From assembly GCA_003219095.1 (NCBI GenBank), contig QHPM01000277.1:1-20166 (forward strand): 20,166 nt of DNA, read 5' to 3'. The stretch's first letter is position 1; the number at the start of each line of letters is the position of its first letter. The translations under genes were made by a program, and so were the position numbers. The stretch is from Verrucomicrobiota bacterium. Lineage in GTDB: Bacteria; Verrucomicrobiota; Verrucomicrobiia; Chthoniobacterales; UBA10450. Of this stretch, positions 1 to 12,948 are shown piece after piece. Under the pieces are notes generated by a model. It did no database searches. It was given only the letters and a program-made list of their open reading frames with translations, and was not told where the DNA came from.

Positions 1-103
1 GTAACGTTTTAAGAGATTCCATATTGGTCGATTACCCTGTTCTTATGATAGGTGTTTCTCTGAAACTATGACAGTATTTTAATCGATGACTCATCAAGGG
101 CGC

Positions 104-6166
<6,063 letters not shown>

Positions 6167-6731
6167 TAACTGTCGGTTGCCTCCAGGAAGGAAACATTGA
6201 GGTTACGTAAAAATTCGAAGGAAAGCACGACTTTTTTTTGTGAATTTCATTTGGTCGCGAGGGGGTCAGTTTGAGCGTTCTTACGTAGATCGCTGAAGAA
6301 TAACAGCCCACCCCCTGACGAAATATCCGGAAAGGAGTTCTGAAAGCACGACCTTTCGCGAAACGCGAAAGTCCAGCCCAGGTGGCATCCCGGATTGAAC
6401 GGTTCGGATACTTGAAAGTTGCGGTAATCCCCAGGCTTTTCTAACAATTTTTTCACAACATGCAGTGCTACCAATATGGCCAAATCTATGTGGCGGCGCG
6501 AAGTGTGTTCTCCAACCTTGCGCCTGGGTGCGTCTGAAGGAATTTCCCTTGCTGCATGGCGCCGCGGAACCTTCGGCAAGTGAAGCATTTTACGTTGCAC
6601 GCGAATGGGAAGTTTGACAGAAGGCGCTCTGCTCCAGAGACTCAAACAAGCTGCGCCGGCACAGTAATATTCCCACTCGCCATGTATATGGGTTCCAGGT
6701 GTTCTTTACGTTTGTTAACTTCAGGTAAGGC
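6167..6731. other. Divergent intergenic region (565 bases)
   Basis: This separates the minus-strand giant gene from the plus-strand biosynthetic block and should contain promoters for both. It holds an 11-base direct repeat GAAAGCACGAC (6221-6231 and 6342-6352), an 8-bp GC-rich hairpin directly after the second copy (6353-6371), and a T8 run on the plus strand after the first copy. I found no convincing -35/-10 pair. An open frame exists on the minus strand at 6247-6645, but its arginine-rich composition and lack of any known pattern argue against a gene. Confidence 0.6.
6353..6371. other. Perfect GC-rich hairpin in the divergent intergenic region
   Basis: CTTTCGCG (6353-6360), loop AAA, CGCGAAAG (6364-6371): a perfect 8-bp inverted repeat. 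No T-run follows on either side, so it is not a normal intrinsic terminator. It could be an operator for a dimeric regulator or a leader RNA hairpin. It lies immediately next to the second GAAAGCACGAC repeat. Confidence 0.4.
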
Positions 6732-8576
6732 GTGAGTTTAGTTGACTGGATAGCCGGTTTTCCGGAGCTGCAGCGGACAGCCATTGTCGACGCTGCCGAA
6801 ACCGCCAGTCTGGCAAAGGTTCGGCGCGCTTTACGACTGCTCGACGAGATGCCCAAGGAGAAACGCGGTCGTGCACTCAGCGTCGAACTACTCAGCACCT
6901 TCAACCTGGAGCCTTTTCTGCCGGTGCTGCAATTGGCGTTGAATTGTATTCCAAGCCGCGCAGACCTTCGGCTTGCGCCACTGAATGACCTGGAAGGCTA
7001 CATCACGCAGAATACTGGCGCCGACCAAAGTGATGTCCGCGTCATCATCTGGCGGATTGAGGAAGTGCTCCCGGAGATGCTTTATCCTTTCTCGAACGGC
7101 TTCCCAGTGCAGCTATCCCGCCGCACAGAAGAGGTCATCAATCGCGTTCAGCGTCTGGTCAAACTCCACGAAGCAAACGCAGCCGTGACTCCGTTGTTTG
7201 TTTCGACGATTGCATTGCCCGTCCATTTTTCGAATCCGCTGTTTGCGTCGCAACATGCCATCGCGCTTTGCGGCGCAGTTGCGCACATCAATCGTACAAT
7301 TTACGACATCGCCACCCAGCGTTCCGGCGTTTACGTTTTCGATATCTGTCGCTGGGCGGCGCTCGAAGGGAAGCTTCATGCCGATGCGCTCCTTGATTTT
7401 GTCGCCCGACAGCCGCTAAGCGGCCGCGGCCAGCTCGCGTTTGCCTTTTTTCTTGCACGTTGTTTGCGTCCGCTGCTGATGCCGGCGCGTAAGGTCTTGG
7501 CGGTAGACCTTGATGATACCTTATGGGGCGGGGTGGTCGGAGAAGATGGGCTCGAGAATCTCAAACTCGGTCACGACTTTCCGGGCAATGTCCATTTGCG
7601 GATTCAACGCGAACTAGTCGAGCTTCGGAAACGGGGAATACTCCTGGTATTACTTTCCAAAAATAACGAAGCCGATGCGCGGCAACCGTTCGATTGCCTG
7701 CCCGACATGCTTTTGAAGTGGGAGGATTTTGCCTTGCGCAAGGTGAACTGGAGACCCAAACACGAGAATTTGCGGGAAGCTGCGCAGGAGCTGGGGCTCG
7801 GCCTCGATAGCTTTGTTTTCGTGGACGATTCCGATTACGAACGCGAGCAGATGCGCCAGCTTATTCCTGAGGTGCTCATTCTAAATACCAGTTCGGACCC
7901 CCTGCATACTCTGAATTGTTTATGGACCACGGACGCGTTTGATTCCTTGACCATTACTGAAGAGGACCGTCGACGACACGACGACTACCGCGTTAGAACG
8001 GCCCGGGACGTTCAGGCCCATGGAAATGATCTGGAGGACTTTCTGCGCTCCTTGCAAATGGAAGTGACGATCGAAGAGCTCGGTCCCGCGAACATGGAAC
8101 GGGCAGTGGCCATGATTGGAAAAACAAACCAGTTTAATCTTACCACCAGACGTCATTCACGCGCGCAGGTGCAGGCCATGCTTGCCGCACCCGGTTCCAT
8201 CGGACTAGCGCTGCGCCTGCGGGACAGGTTCGGAGATCAAGGGATTGTGGCTATTTTGCTGGCCACCCCCGGCGCGCAAGACTGCACCCTGGTTGTGGAC
8301 AGCTTTTTAGTGAGTTGCAGGGCGCTGGGACGAGGCGTGGAAGATGCTCTCTGGACGGCCTTAATGGAGCGCGCAAGTCAGGCCGGCGTTCGCAAAGTGT
8401 TAGCCCAATATCTGGCTACTCCCAAAAACGCGATTGTCGCGAAACTCTATGATCGATTCGGTTTGCAACCGATCGAGCAAGGACCTTCGTCGACTCGTTA
8501 TATCTTGGAACCTGTCGAGCGTCGCCCGCGTCCAGCGTGGATTCACATTAAGAAAAAGGATAATGCAAACCAGTGA
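6732..8576 (+). CDS. FkbH-like HAD-family protein (HAD-IIIC, likely glyceryl/acyl loading onto ACP)
   Basis: A 614-residue protein with the full FkbH layout: an N-terminal alpha/beta region (1-250), a HAD core (about 253-400) and a C-terminal GNAT-like region (about 440-595). HAD motifs are visible: DLDDTLWGG with nucleophile D259 and D261, a motif II serine in LLSKNN (S309), NWRPK (K343) and FVFVDDSDYER (D365/D366). FkbH proteins are known to take a three-carbon unit from 1,3-bisphosphoglycerate, dephosphorylate it and load it on a carrier protein as glyceryl-ACP. Related proteins occur in polyketide and surface-polysaccharide loci. The GTG start is set by an in-frame TAA at 6726-6728, just upstream. 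The stop overlaps the next ACP gene by 14 bases, so the two are probably translationally coupled and work together. The exact product is not certain. Confidence 0.93.
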   Translation: MSLVDWIAGFPELQRTAIVDAAETASLAKVRRALRLLDEMPKEKRGRALSVELLSTFNLEPFLPVLQLALNCIPSRADLRLAPLNDLEGYITQNTGADQSDVRVIIWRIEEVLPEMLYPFSNGFPVQLSRRTEEVINRVQRLVKLHEANAAVTPLFVSTIALPVHFSNPLFASQHAIALCGAVAHINRTIYDIATQRSGVYVFDICRWAALEGKLHADALLDFVARQPLSGRGQLAFAFFLARCLRPLLMPARKVLAVDLDDTLWGGVVGEDGLENLKLGHDFPGNVHLRIQRELVELRKRGILLVLLSKNNEADARQPFDCLPDMLLKWEDFALRKVNWRPKHENLREAAQELGLGLDSFVFVDDSDYEREQMRQLIPEVLILNTSSDPLHTLNCLWTTDAFDSLTITEEDRRRHDDYRVRTARDVQAHGNDLEDFLRSLQMEVTIEELGPANMERAVAMIGKTNQFNLTTRRHSRAQVQAMLAAPGSIGLALRLRDRFGDQGIVAILLATPGAQDCTLVVDSFLVSCRALGRGVEDALWTALMERASQAGVRKVLAQYLATPKNAIVAKLYDRFGLQPIEQGPSSTRYILEPVERRPRPAWIHIKKKDNANQ

Positions 8577-8808
8577 TTCTTTGGTGCAATTGCTGGTCGA
8601 GTTTTTCGATTTGCCGGCCGATACCCGCCCTGAAGAGATCGCACAACCGGCGATACCAAAGTGGGATTCCCTCGCCATGGTGCAGTTAATCACTGAACTG
8701 CAAGGCAGGTTCGGCGTGGAATTTGATCTAGAGGAAATCCAAACACTACGAAGCTACCGAGAGATTCACGATACTCTGGTGAGAAAGGGTGTTTTCGCTC
8801 GCGCTTGA
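8563..8808 (+). CDS. Acyl carrier protein (partner of the FkbH-like protein)
   Basis: An 81-residue ACP starting MQTSDSLVQL. The frame is open further upstream, but the ATG at 8563 gives a normal ACP length and overlaps the FkbH stop by 14 bases, so longer starts are unlikely. The phosphopantetheine attachment site is WDSL with Ser36, followed by the usual helix II pattern (MVQLITELQGRFGVEF). The C-terminal part (DLEEIQTLRSYREI) matches ACP helices III-IV. By position and overlap it is the probable acceptor of the unit loaded by FkbH. It is not closely similar to the second ACP family at 8835-9131 and 11917-12198, so the locus uses two carrier types. Confidence 0.92.
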   Translation: MQTSDSLVQLLVEFFDLPADTRPEEIAQPAIPKWDSLAMVQLITELQGRFGVEFDLEEIQTLRSYREIHDTLVRKGVFARA

Positions 8809-9453
8809 AGAGTTATTGGGCAACGAGAAAAACGATGACCTCGCGAATGCCAGTTTGGGCATTTATATCGAGTTCCGCTTCTGCTGACAGCGTGTTGATT
8901 CTGAAGATCTACTGCCAAGGCAGCATCCTGAAACCATTAAAACCTTTGGGCTAAAATAGCTCCGATTTCCTAATAGCTGATGTAATTGATTCTTGCGGAT
9001 TACTTGAAATGGTCAGTTCGATTGAAGAGGAATTCGGGATCCAATTAGATATGGAAGCGCTGAATGCTAACGAGATAACCATCCTCGGTCCATTGTCGCG
9101 TTACGTGGCAAAAAACACGCCGCGAACTTGAATTACCTCGCGAGAGGTTATTGCCGATATTCATACTGCTCGTATCTGAAGTAAAACCAGCAATCCTCCT
9201 GTCCACTGATATGCCTGATCAATAACCATGCGGTTTCGATAACGATTTTTCACGCGGCGGCCAACTTCCCGTTGCACCTTTCAACCAAAATCGACGTTTC
9301 GAAATGATCAATTGAAGTCGCTCGATGAGTATTCAAGAATTGTAACCGACCTGAATAATGTTAGACTTGCCAAGTGCGAGTCCTAATCGGTAGGTTCATG
9401 CGACATGGACCGGTAGAATTACAGGCGCGCACTGTATCCGGACGAAGCGTAGT
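8809..9453. other. 645-base spacer holding the broken ACP
   Basis: Apart from the ACP remnant (8835-9131), the remaining 322 bases up to the glycosyltransferase show no open frame, RNA gene or clear promoter that I can support. A same-strand spacer of this length is long for a polysaccharide block and fits past rearrangement or gene decay. Confidence 0.5.
8835..9131 (+). pseudogene. Broken acyl carrier protein gene with an in-frame TAA (paralogue of the ACP at 11917)
   Basis: From codon 8955 to the TGA at 9129 the translation runs NSSDFLIADVIDSCGLLEM and on to LGPLSRYVAKNTPRT. Over the 43 residues starting at VIDS it matches the intact ACP at 11917-12198 at 31 positions by eye (about 72%), and it keeps the DS phosphopantetheine site. 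In the same frame there is an ATG at 8835 preceded by GAGAAAA, but a TAA at 8952-8954 interrupts the reading after 39 codons. With that codon restored the frame would encode about 98 residues, near the 93 of the intact copy. The N-terminal half resembles the paralogue only weakly. No ATG, GTG or TTG lies between the TAA and the DS motif, so a functional ACP is unlikely from this copy. A sequencing or assembly error at 8952-8954 is possible. Confidence 0.75.
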
Positions 9454-10437
9454 ATGAGCGAGCGCGATGCACCTCTCGTGTCGGTGGTCATCCCCTGTTA
9501 TAACCTGGCGCATTTCTTGCGCGAGGCGATTGAGAGCGTCCTGACTCAGACTTACCCACGCGTCGAACTGGTTGTCGTTGATGACGGCTCCCCGGATAAT
9601 ACGCCGGATGTCGTAGCGGACTATCCCAGCGCGCGGTGCGTGCGTCAGGGCAATCGAGGCGTTGCCGAGGCGCGCAATACCGGATTCCGCGCTACCAAGG
9701 GCGAATTTGTCTTATTTATCGATGCCGACGACCGGTTAACGCCAAATGCCATCCAAGCACATCTGCGTTGCTTTCTCGAGCATCCGGAAGCGGGGTTTGT
9801 TGTGGGAGGTATCGAACATATCACCGGCGATGGAACTTACCGGGGAGCGCCACACTCGCCGGTGCTCAAGGCAGACCATTATAAGCATTTGCTCGAGGCG
9901 AATCACATTGCTAATACGATCGCGGTGATGTTCCGGCGTTCTGTGCTCGAAAAACTTGGTGGATTTAAGGGGTATTTTTCACCCGCCGAGGATTATGAAT
10001 TCTTGCTCCGGGCGGCACGAGCGTTCCCGAGTGCGCATCATTCTACAGTGGTGGCGCAGTACCGGCGTCACACAACGAATACGTCGCGTAAGGGCGTTAT
10101 CATGTTGCAGGCGATGCGGCGCGTAATGCGCTCGCAACGCGAATTAGTCGCGGGAAATCCAAGCCTCGAAGCTGCCTGGCGCAAAGGCGACAATTACTGG
10201 CGGGAATTCTTCGGCGGCGTGACTGTCAAAGAAACATATGCGCACCTACGCCGCGGTGACATCTGGTCCGCCGCTCGTGCGATTGGTGCACTTCTGGTGC
10301 ACGTCCGCAGCCGACTCCTGGTGCTACCGTGGAAATATCGCGCGCGCTCTCTTGCCGCAGTCCGACAACGGTTCTCCGGAATAGATAAACTTCGGGCAAA
10401 ACGGCTCGGGCGCAGCACCGCCAGTCACGAACTTTGA
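9454..10437 (+). CDS. Glycosyltransferase family 2
   Basis: A 327-residue inverting GT-A-fold glycosyltransferase. The N-terminal strand-helix SVVIPCYN (10-17), VVDDGS (41-46) with the nucleotide-binding aspartates, NRGVAEARNTG (67-77), the metal-binding IDADD (89-93) and the later acidic EDYEFLLR (179-186) are all in the usual order. There is no transmembrane segment and a basic C-terminal tail (about 280-320), so it is probably cytoplasmic or peripherally membrane-bound. It would transfer a sugar from an NDP donor during polysaccharide or glycolipid assembly. Neither donor nor acceptor can be read from the sequence. It lies between the broken ACP and the KASIII-like gene on the same strand. 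The ATG start gives a standard N-terminus. Confidence 0.92.
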   Translation: MSERDAPLVSVVIPCYNLAHFLREAIESVLTQTYPRVELVVVDDGSPDNTPDVVADYPSARCVRQGNRGVAEARNTGFRATKGEFVLFIDADDRLTPNAIQAHLRCFLEHPEAGFVVGGIEHITGDGTYRGAPHSPVLKADHYKHLLEANHIANTIAVMFRRSVLEKLGGFKGYFSPAEDYEFLLRAARAFPSAHHSTVVAQYRRHTTNTSRKGVIMLQAMRRVMRSQRELVAGNPSLEAAWRKGDNYWREFFGGVTVKETYAHLRRGDIWSAARAIGALLVHVRSRLLVLPWKYRARSLAAVRQRFSGIDKLRAKRLGRSTASHEL

Positions 10438-10628
10438 TAGATTTGCCGCGTGGCATCGCTCTCGTTGTCCAACTCTGCCGGCGTAAATTATCGTTGGAAA
10501 TCTGTCTTCCGATATATCATCGAGGTTCCTGGCGATCGCCGGTTCTCATCAAATGGAGCCCTGCTGACGCAGTATGCCGTTGGAAGACGAATTGCGTAAT
10601 CGGCCAGCCAAGTGCTTAGCAATTTCGT

Positions 10629-11594
10629 ATGATCGTTCTGTATCGAGATAAGCCCATTTTCATCTACTGCTTCAATCATCAACTCGGCAGCGTTGAAAGA
10701 GATTTAAGTCAATTACAGGCAGAGAAGCTTTTGCTTGGCAGCGTAGAGGCGCTGAGCGCGATCGGTTATTGTCATAATTTCGGTGTCGGGAGAAACGAAA
10801 GCCTCCTAAGTCTGGCAATGAATCCTGTGTCGCGAGCGCTACAGGGCGTTCGAGAACCACGTGGTTTTGTCTTTCAGCATTGTTACGCGGAAAGTGCTGT
10901 ATTGCATTATGATGTTAACGAGACTGATATTGCCTCAAGAAATCGCTACTTTCCTGCAGAGCTTATGAGAGAACTTAAACTCGATCATTTGCCGTATTTC
11001 TGTTCATTTGCCAGCGGCTGCGCAGGCTTTGTTTCCTTGCTAGGACTAGCGGGAGGTTTTTTGTCCTGTTCTTCAGATGAACGCCCAGCCATCTGTGTGA
11101 TGGCCGATTGCATGCCGCCGGGCGTTCCATATGACATGCTCCAAGAGCGAATACTGGGCTCGGATCACAGTTCCGCTTTTGCAGTTGGGCGTGAGCAACG
11201 CGGATATCAGTTGTTAGGAATCAACTACTACTCCACCACACGAATCAAAGTCCCCTTTGTGGAGATTGTAAAACGCACAGTGCAGATGATACAAGAGCTT
11301 GCCGCGGATCTGGGCCTGGATTTGGCCGAAAGTAATAGTGCCGTTCATTACCCTAATATTTTTCCAGAGACTTGGGCAATGGTGACGCGATATCTGCGGA
11401 ATCCTCAGACCGAACATGTCCTCGACGGAATGTCCGACAGGGCCCATTGCATGGCGACCGATTCCGTTATTTCGCTGGCAAAGCTTCATCGCGGCGAACG
11501 CGGACGTATTCATGTCGTCGTCAACTATGGAATTGGCCTGCACCTGGGGATTTGCATTCTCAGGGAAACCGACGCGAGCGAATCGGCCGCCTGA
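10629..11594 (+). CDS. KASIII-like (3-oxoacyl-ACP synthase III/thiolase-fold) protein with an atypical active site
   Basis: A 321-residue thiolase-superfamily protein. The nucleophile motif is FASGCAGF, with Cys131 where KASIII has its catalytic Cys. The His motif HYPN (His240, Asn243) corresponds to HQAN of FabH. The C-terminal VNYGIGLHLG (298-307) fits the glycine-rich final strand. The usual GN(T/S)xAS loop appears as AHCMATDSV (272-280), so the second active-site Asn seems to be replaced. KASIII-fold enzymes do decarboxylative condensation or acyl transfer from carrier proteins; without that Asn, acyl transfer or an unusual condensation is more likely than normal fatty acid priming. The N-terminus is divergent and shows only distant resemblance to FabH. 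An ACP gene follows on the same strand. No strong ribosome site precedes the ATG. The superfamily call is fairly secure; the reaction is unknown. Confidence 0.75.
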   Translation: MIVLYRDKPIFIYCFNHQLGSVERDLSQLQAEKLLLGSVEALSAIGYCHNFGVGRNESLLSLAMNPVSRALQGVREPRGFVFQHCYAESAVLHYDVNETDIASRNRYFPAELMRELKLDHLPYFCSFASGCAGFVSLLGLAGGFLSCSSDERPAICVMADCMPPGVPYDMLQERILGSDHSSAFAVGREQRGYQLLGINYYSTTRIKVPFVEIVKRTVQMIQELAADLGLDLAESNSAVHYPNIFPETWAMVTRYLRNPQTEHVLDGMSDRAHCMATDSVISLAKLHRGERGRIHVVVNYGIGLHLGICILRETDASESAA

Positions 11595-11916
11595 GGGCCG
11601 CGTATCAGGTGAGCGGGAGGAACCCTTTTGATCAGCGGCTTACAAAGGATGAACTTGCCGGATGCTGAATATAAGGACGAGCGAAAAGGAACTCTCGATC
11701 AGGTTGGTCGAAGCAAAGCTCGTTTTAAATCCTCATGCCGGTGCAACCGGGTAACGGTCAAAATTTCCTCCAAAGTGCGTGCGGCAAACAACTAATGATC
11801 GTCTGGCAATCGATATCGGGCAGCAGGCTGGCGATTCGACGGCCTGTAAGATTACCTTTATTTCCGTCCTTGCGACTTGAGCAACCTTTCTGTCCCTAGC
11901 AGATTACCCGGCGTCG
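11595..11916. other. 322-base spacer, no supported gene
   Basis: This holds one short open frame (11649-11795, 48 codons) with no recognisable pattern and a composition that does not suggest a protein. I see no terminator, RNA gene or strong promoter. The downstream ACP start at 11917 has no clear ribosome site. Confidence 0.4.
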
Positions 11917-12198
11917 ATGAGACAACTTACTGAAAGCGGCATCCGGCGGTTTCTCCTGGATAAATATCGCAAGCCGATCGAAGCAATCGGATTCATTCCC
12001 GAGGATCTGGCGGCCGATTTCGATTTTCTCCTCAACGGCGTGATCGATTCCTTTGGCATTCTCGAGATGATCAGCGCGATAGAAAAAGAGTTTGAAATCG
12101 AATTAGACTTGGAGGCTCTGGATGCGGAACAAATCACAGTTCTGGGTCCGCTCTCGCGTTATGTCGCGGAACGGGGTTCTTTTCGGGAAGGTCCCTAA
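11917..12198 (+). CDS. Acyl carrier protein (second type)
   Basis: A 93-residue ACP. The attachment site is GVIDSFGILEM with Ser45, followed by a helix rich in acidic residues (SAIEKEFEIELDLEAL) and a conserved tail ITVLGPLSRYVA. ACPs with an IDS(x)G(x)LE pattern commonly accompany FkbH proteins or stand-alone ligases in glycan and secondary-metabolite loci. It follows the KASIII-like gene and precedes a hexapeptide acyltransferase, so it may carry the group that those enzymes make and transfer. A broken paralogue lies about 3 kb upstream at 8835-9131, beyond the KASIII-like and glycosyltransferase genes. Confidence 0.9.
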   Translation: MRQLTESGIRRFLLDKYRKPIEAIGFIPEDLAADFDFLLNGVIDSFGILEMISAIEKEFEIELDLEALDAEQITVLGPLSRYVAERGSFREGP

Positions 12199-12325
12199 TT
12201 CGGACGCGACGAGCAGTTAAGTTATTGGTCCGATCTTTGGCCACCAGGTCCGATGGGAACAAATAAGGCTCTTTTTGTGCAAAATTTCGCTGCGCCCGAC
12301 GGCATGGTCGTAGTAAATATCTGTT

Positions 12326-12838
12326 ATGTCCGAGCGAAGGTTGCGCGGTTTATGGAATAGGTTTTTGCAGCTCCTCGCCCGAGTTGCACCAGGGGCAATG
12401 TCTGCGCGAGTCCGGCTCAATCGCTGGCGCGGCGTCCATATTGGGAAAGATGTATGGATTGGCTACGACGCGATTATCGAAACGTCACATCCGCATTTGG
12501 TCACCATCCATGACCGCGTCGCGGTTGGGATCAGGACCACGATCATTGCGCACAACCGCGAACAACGAGGCGTCGTGATCGAAGAAGATGCGGTGCTTGG
12601 ACCAGGGGCTATCGTGTTGCCCAATGTGACGATCGGCCGTGGAGCGATTGTCACCGCCGGAAGCGTCGTTACCAAATCGGTCCCCCCCAAGACAATGGTG
12701 CAGGGGAATCCGGCCCGACCCATTGCCACCGCCGAAGTCCCCTTCGGATTGGATGTGTCGGTGAAGGAATTCGCCAAAGGCCTTCGATCGGTGGCGCCGG
12801 CATCTCCCAACGCTGGGCCAAAGGAGAACGCCACGTAG
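12326..12838 (+). CDS. Left-handed beta-helix (hexapeptide repeat) acyltransferase
   Basis: A 170-residue protein with hexapeptide turns visible from about 36 to 130: VHIGKDVWIG, VTIHDRVAVG, VVIEEDAVLG, AIVLPNVTIG, AIVTAGSVVT and the terminal VQGNPARPI typical of the WbbJ/NodL/LacA group. His76 in IIAHNRE lies where these enzymes have a catalytic histidine. Such enzymes O- or N-acylate sugars, usually from acetyl-CoA, and some use acyl-ACP. A basic helix (1-35) precedes the beta-helix and may contact the membrane. Directly downstream of an ACP and before a nucleotide-sugar dehydrogenase, it is a good candidate for placing an acyl group on a polysaccharide precursor. The acyl donor is inferred, not shown. 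Confidence 0.88.
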   Translation: MSERRLRGLWNRFLQLLARVAPGAMSARVRLNRWRGVHIGKDVWIGYDAIIETSHPHLVTIHDRVAVGIRTTIIAHNREQRGVVIEEDAVLGPGAIVLPNVTIGRGAIVTAGSVVTKSVPPKTMVQGNPARPIATAEVPFGLDVSVKEFAKGLRSVAPASPNAGPKENAT

Positions 12839-12948
12839 CGTTTGCGTCGAAGCACACTACGCTCAAAAGCCACTGACACTCCCACCAACCAAACCGCCGC
12901 AAATGCGCAAATTCAGCTGCGTGGAATCTGTCCTGCTGTTATCGTTCA

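Noticed and set aside
6538..6553. AGGAATTTCCCTTGCT upstream of the FkbH gene as a sigma-54 element
   Set aside because: The GG and GC spacing is right and TTGCT matches, but the -24 half is poor, and the site would leave a leader of about 170 bases. Not better than chance in 565 bases.
6614..6619. TTGACA as a -35 box for the FkbH gene
   Set aside because: No acceptable -10 sequence 16-18 bases downstream.
6247..6645. 132-codon minus-strand open frame between the divergent genes
   Set aside because: Arg/Lys/Pro-rich translation with no family pattern and no ribosome site. It covers the hairpin and repeats of an intergenic control region and is most likely chance.
10434..10619. 61-codon frame overlapping the glycosyltransferase stop
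   Set aside because: The TTG start touching the stop looks like coupling, but the translation has no known pattern and the frame lies in a spacer.
12226..12241. TGGTCCGATCTTTGGC as a sigma-54 element before the acyltransferase
   Set aside because: The -12 half has GG instead of the required GC.
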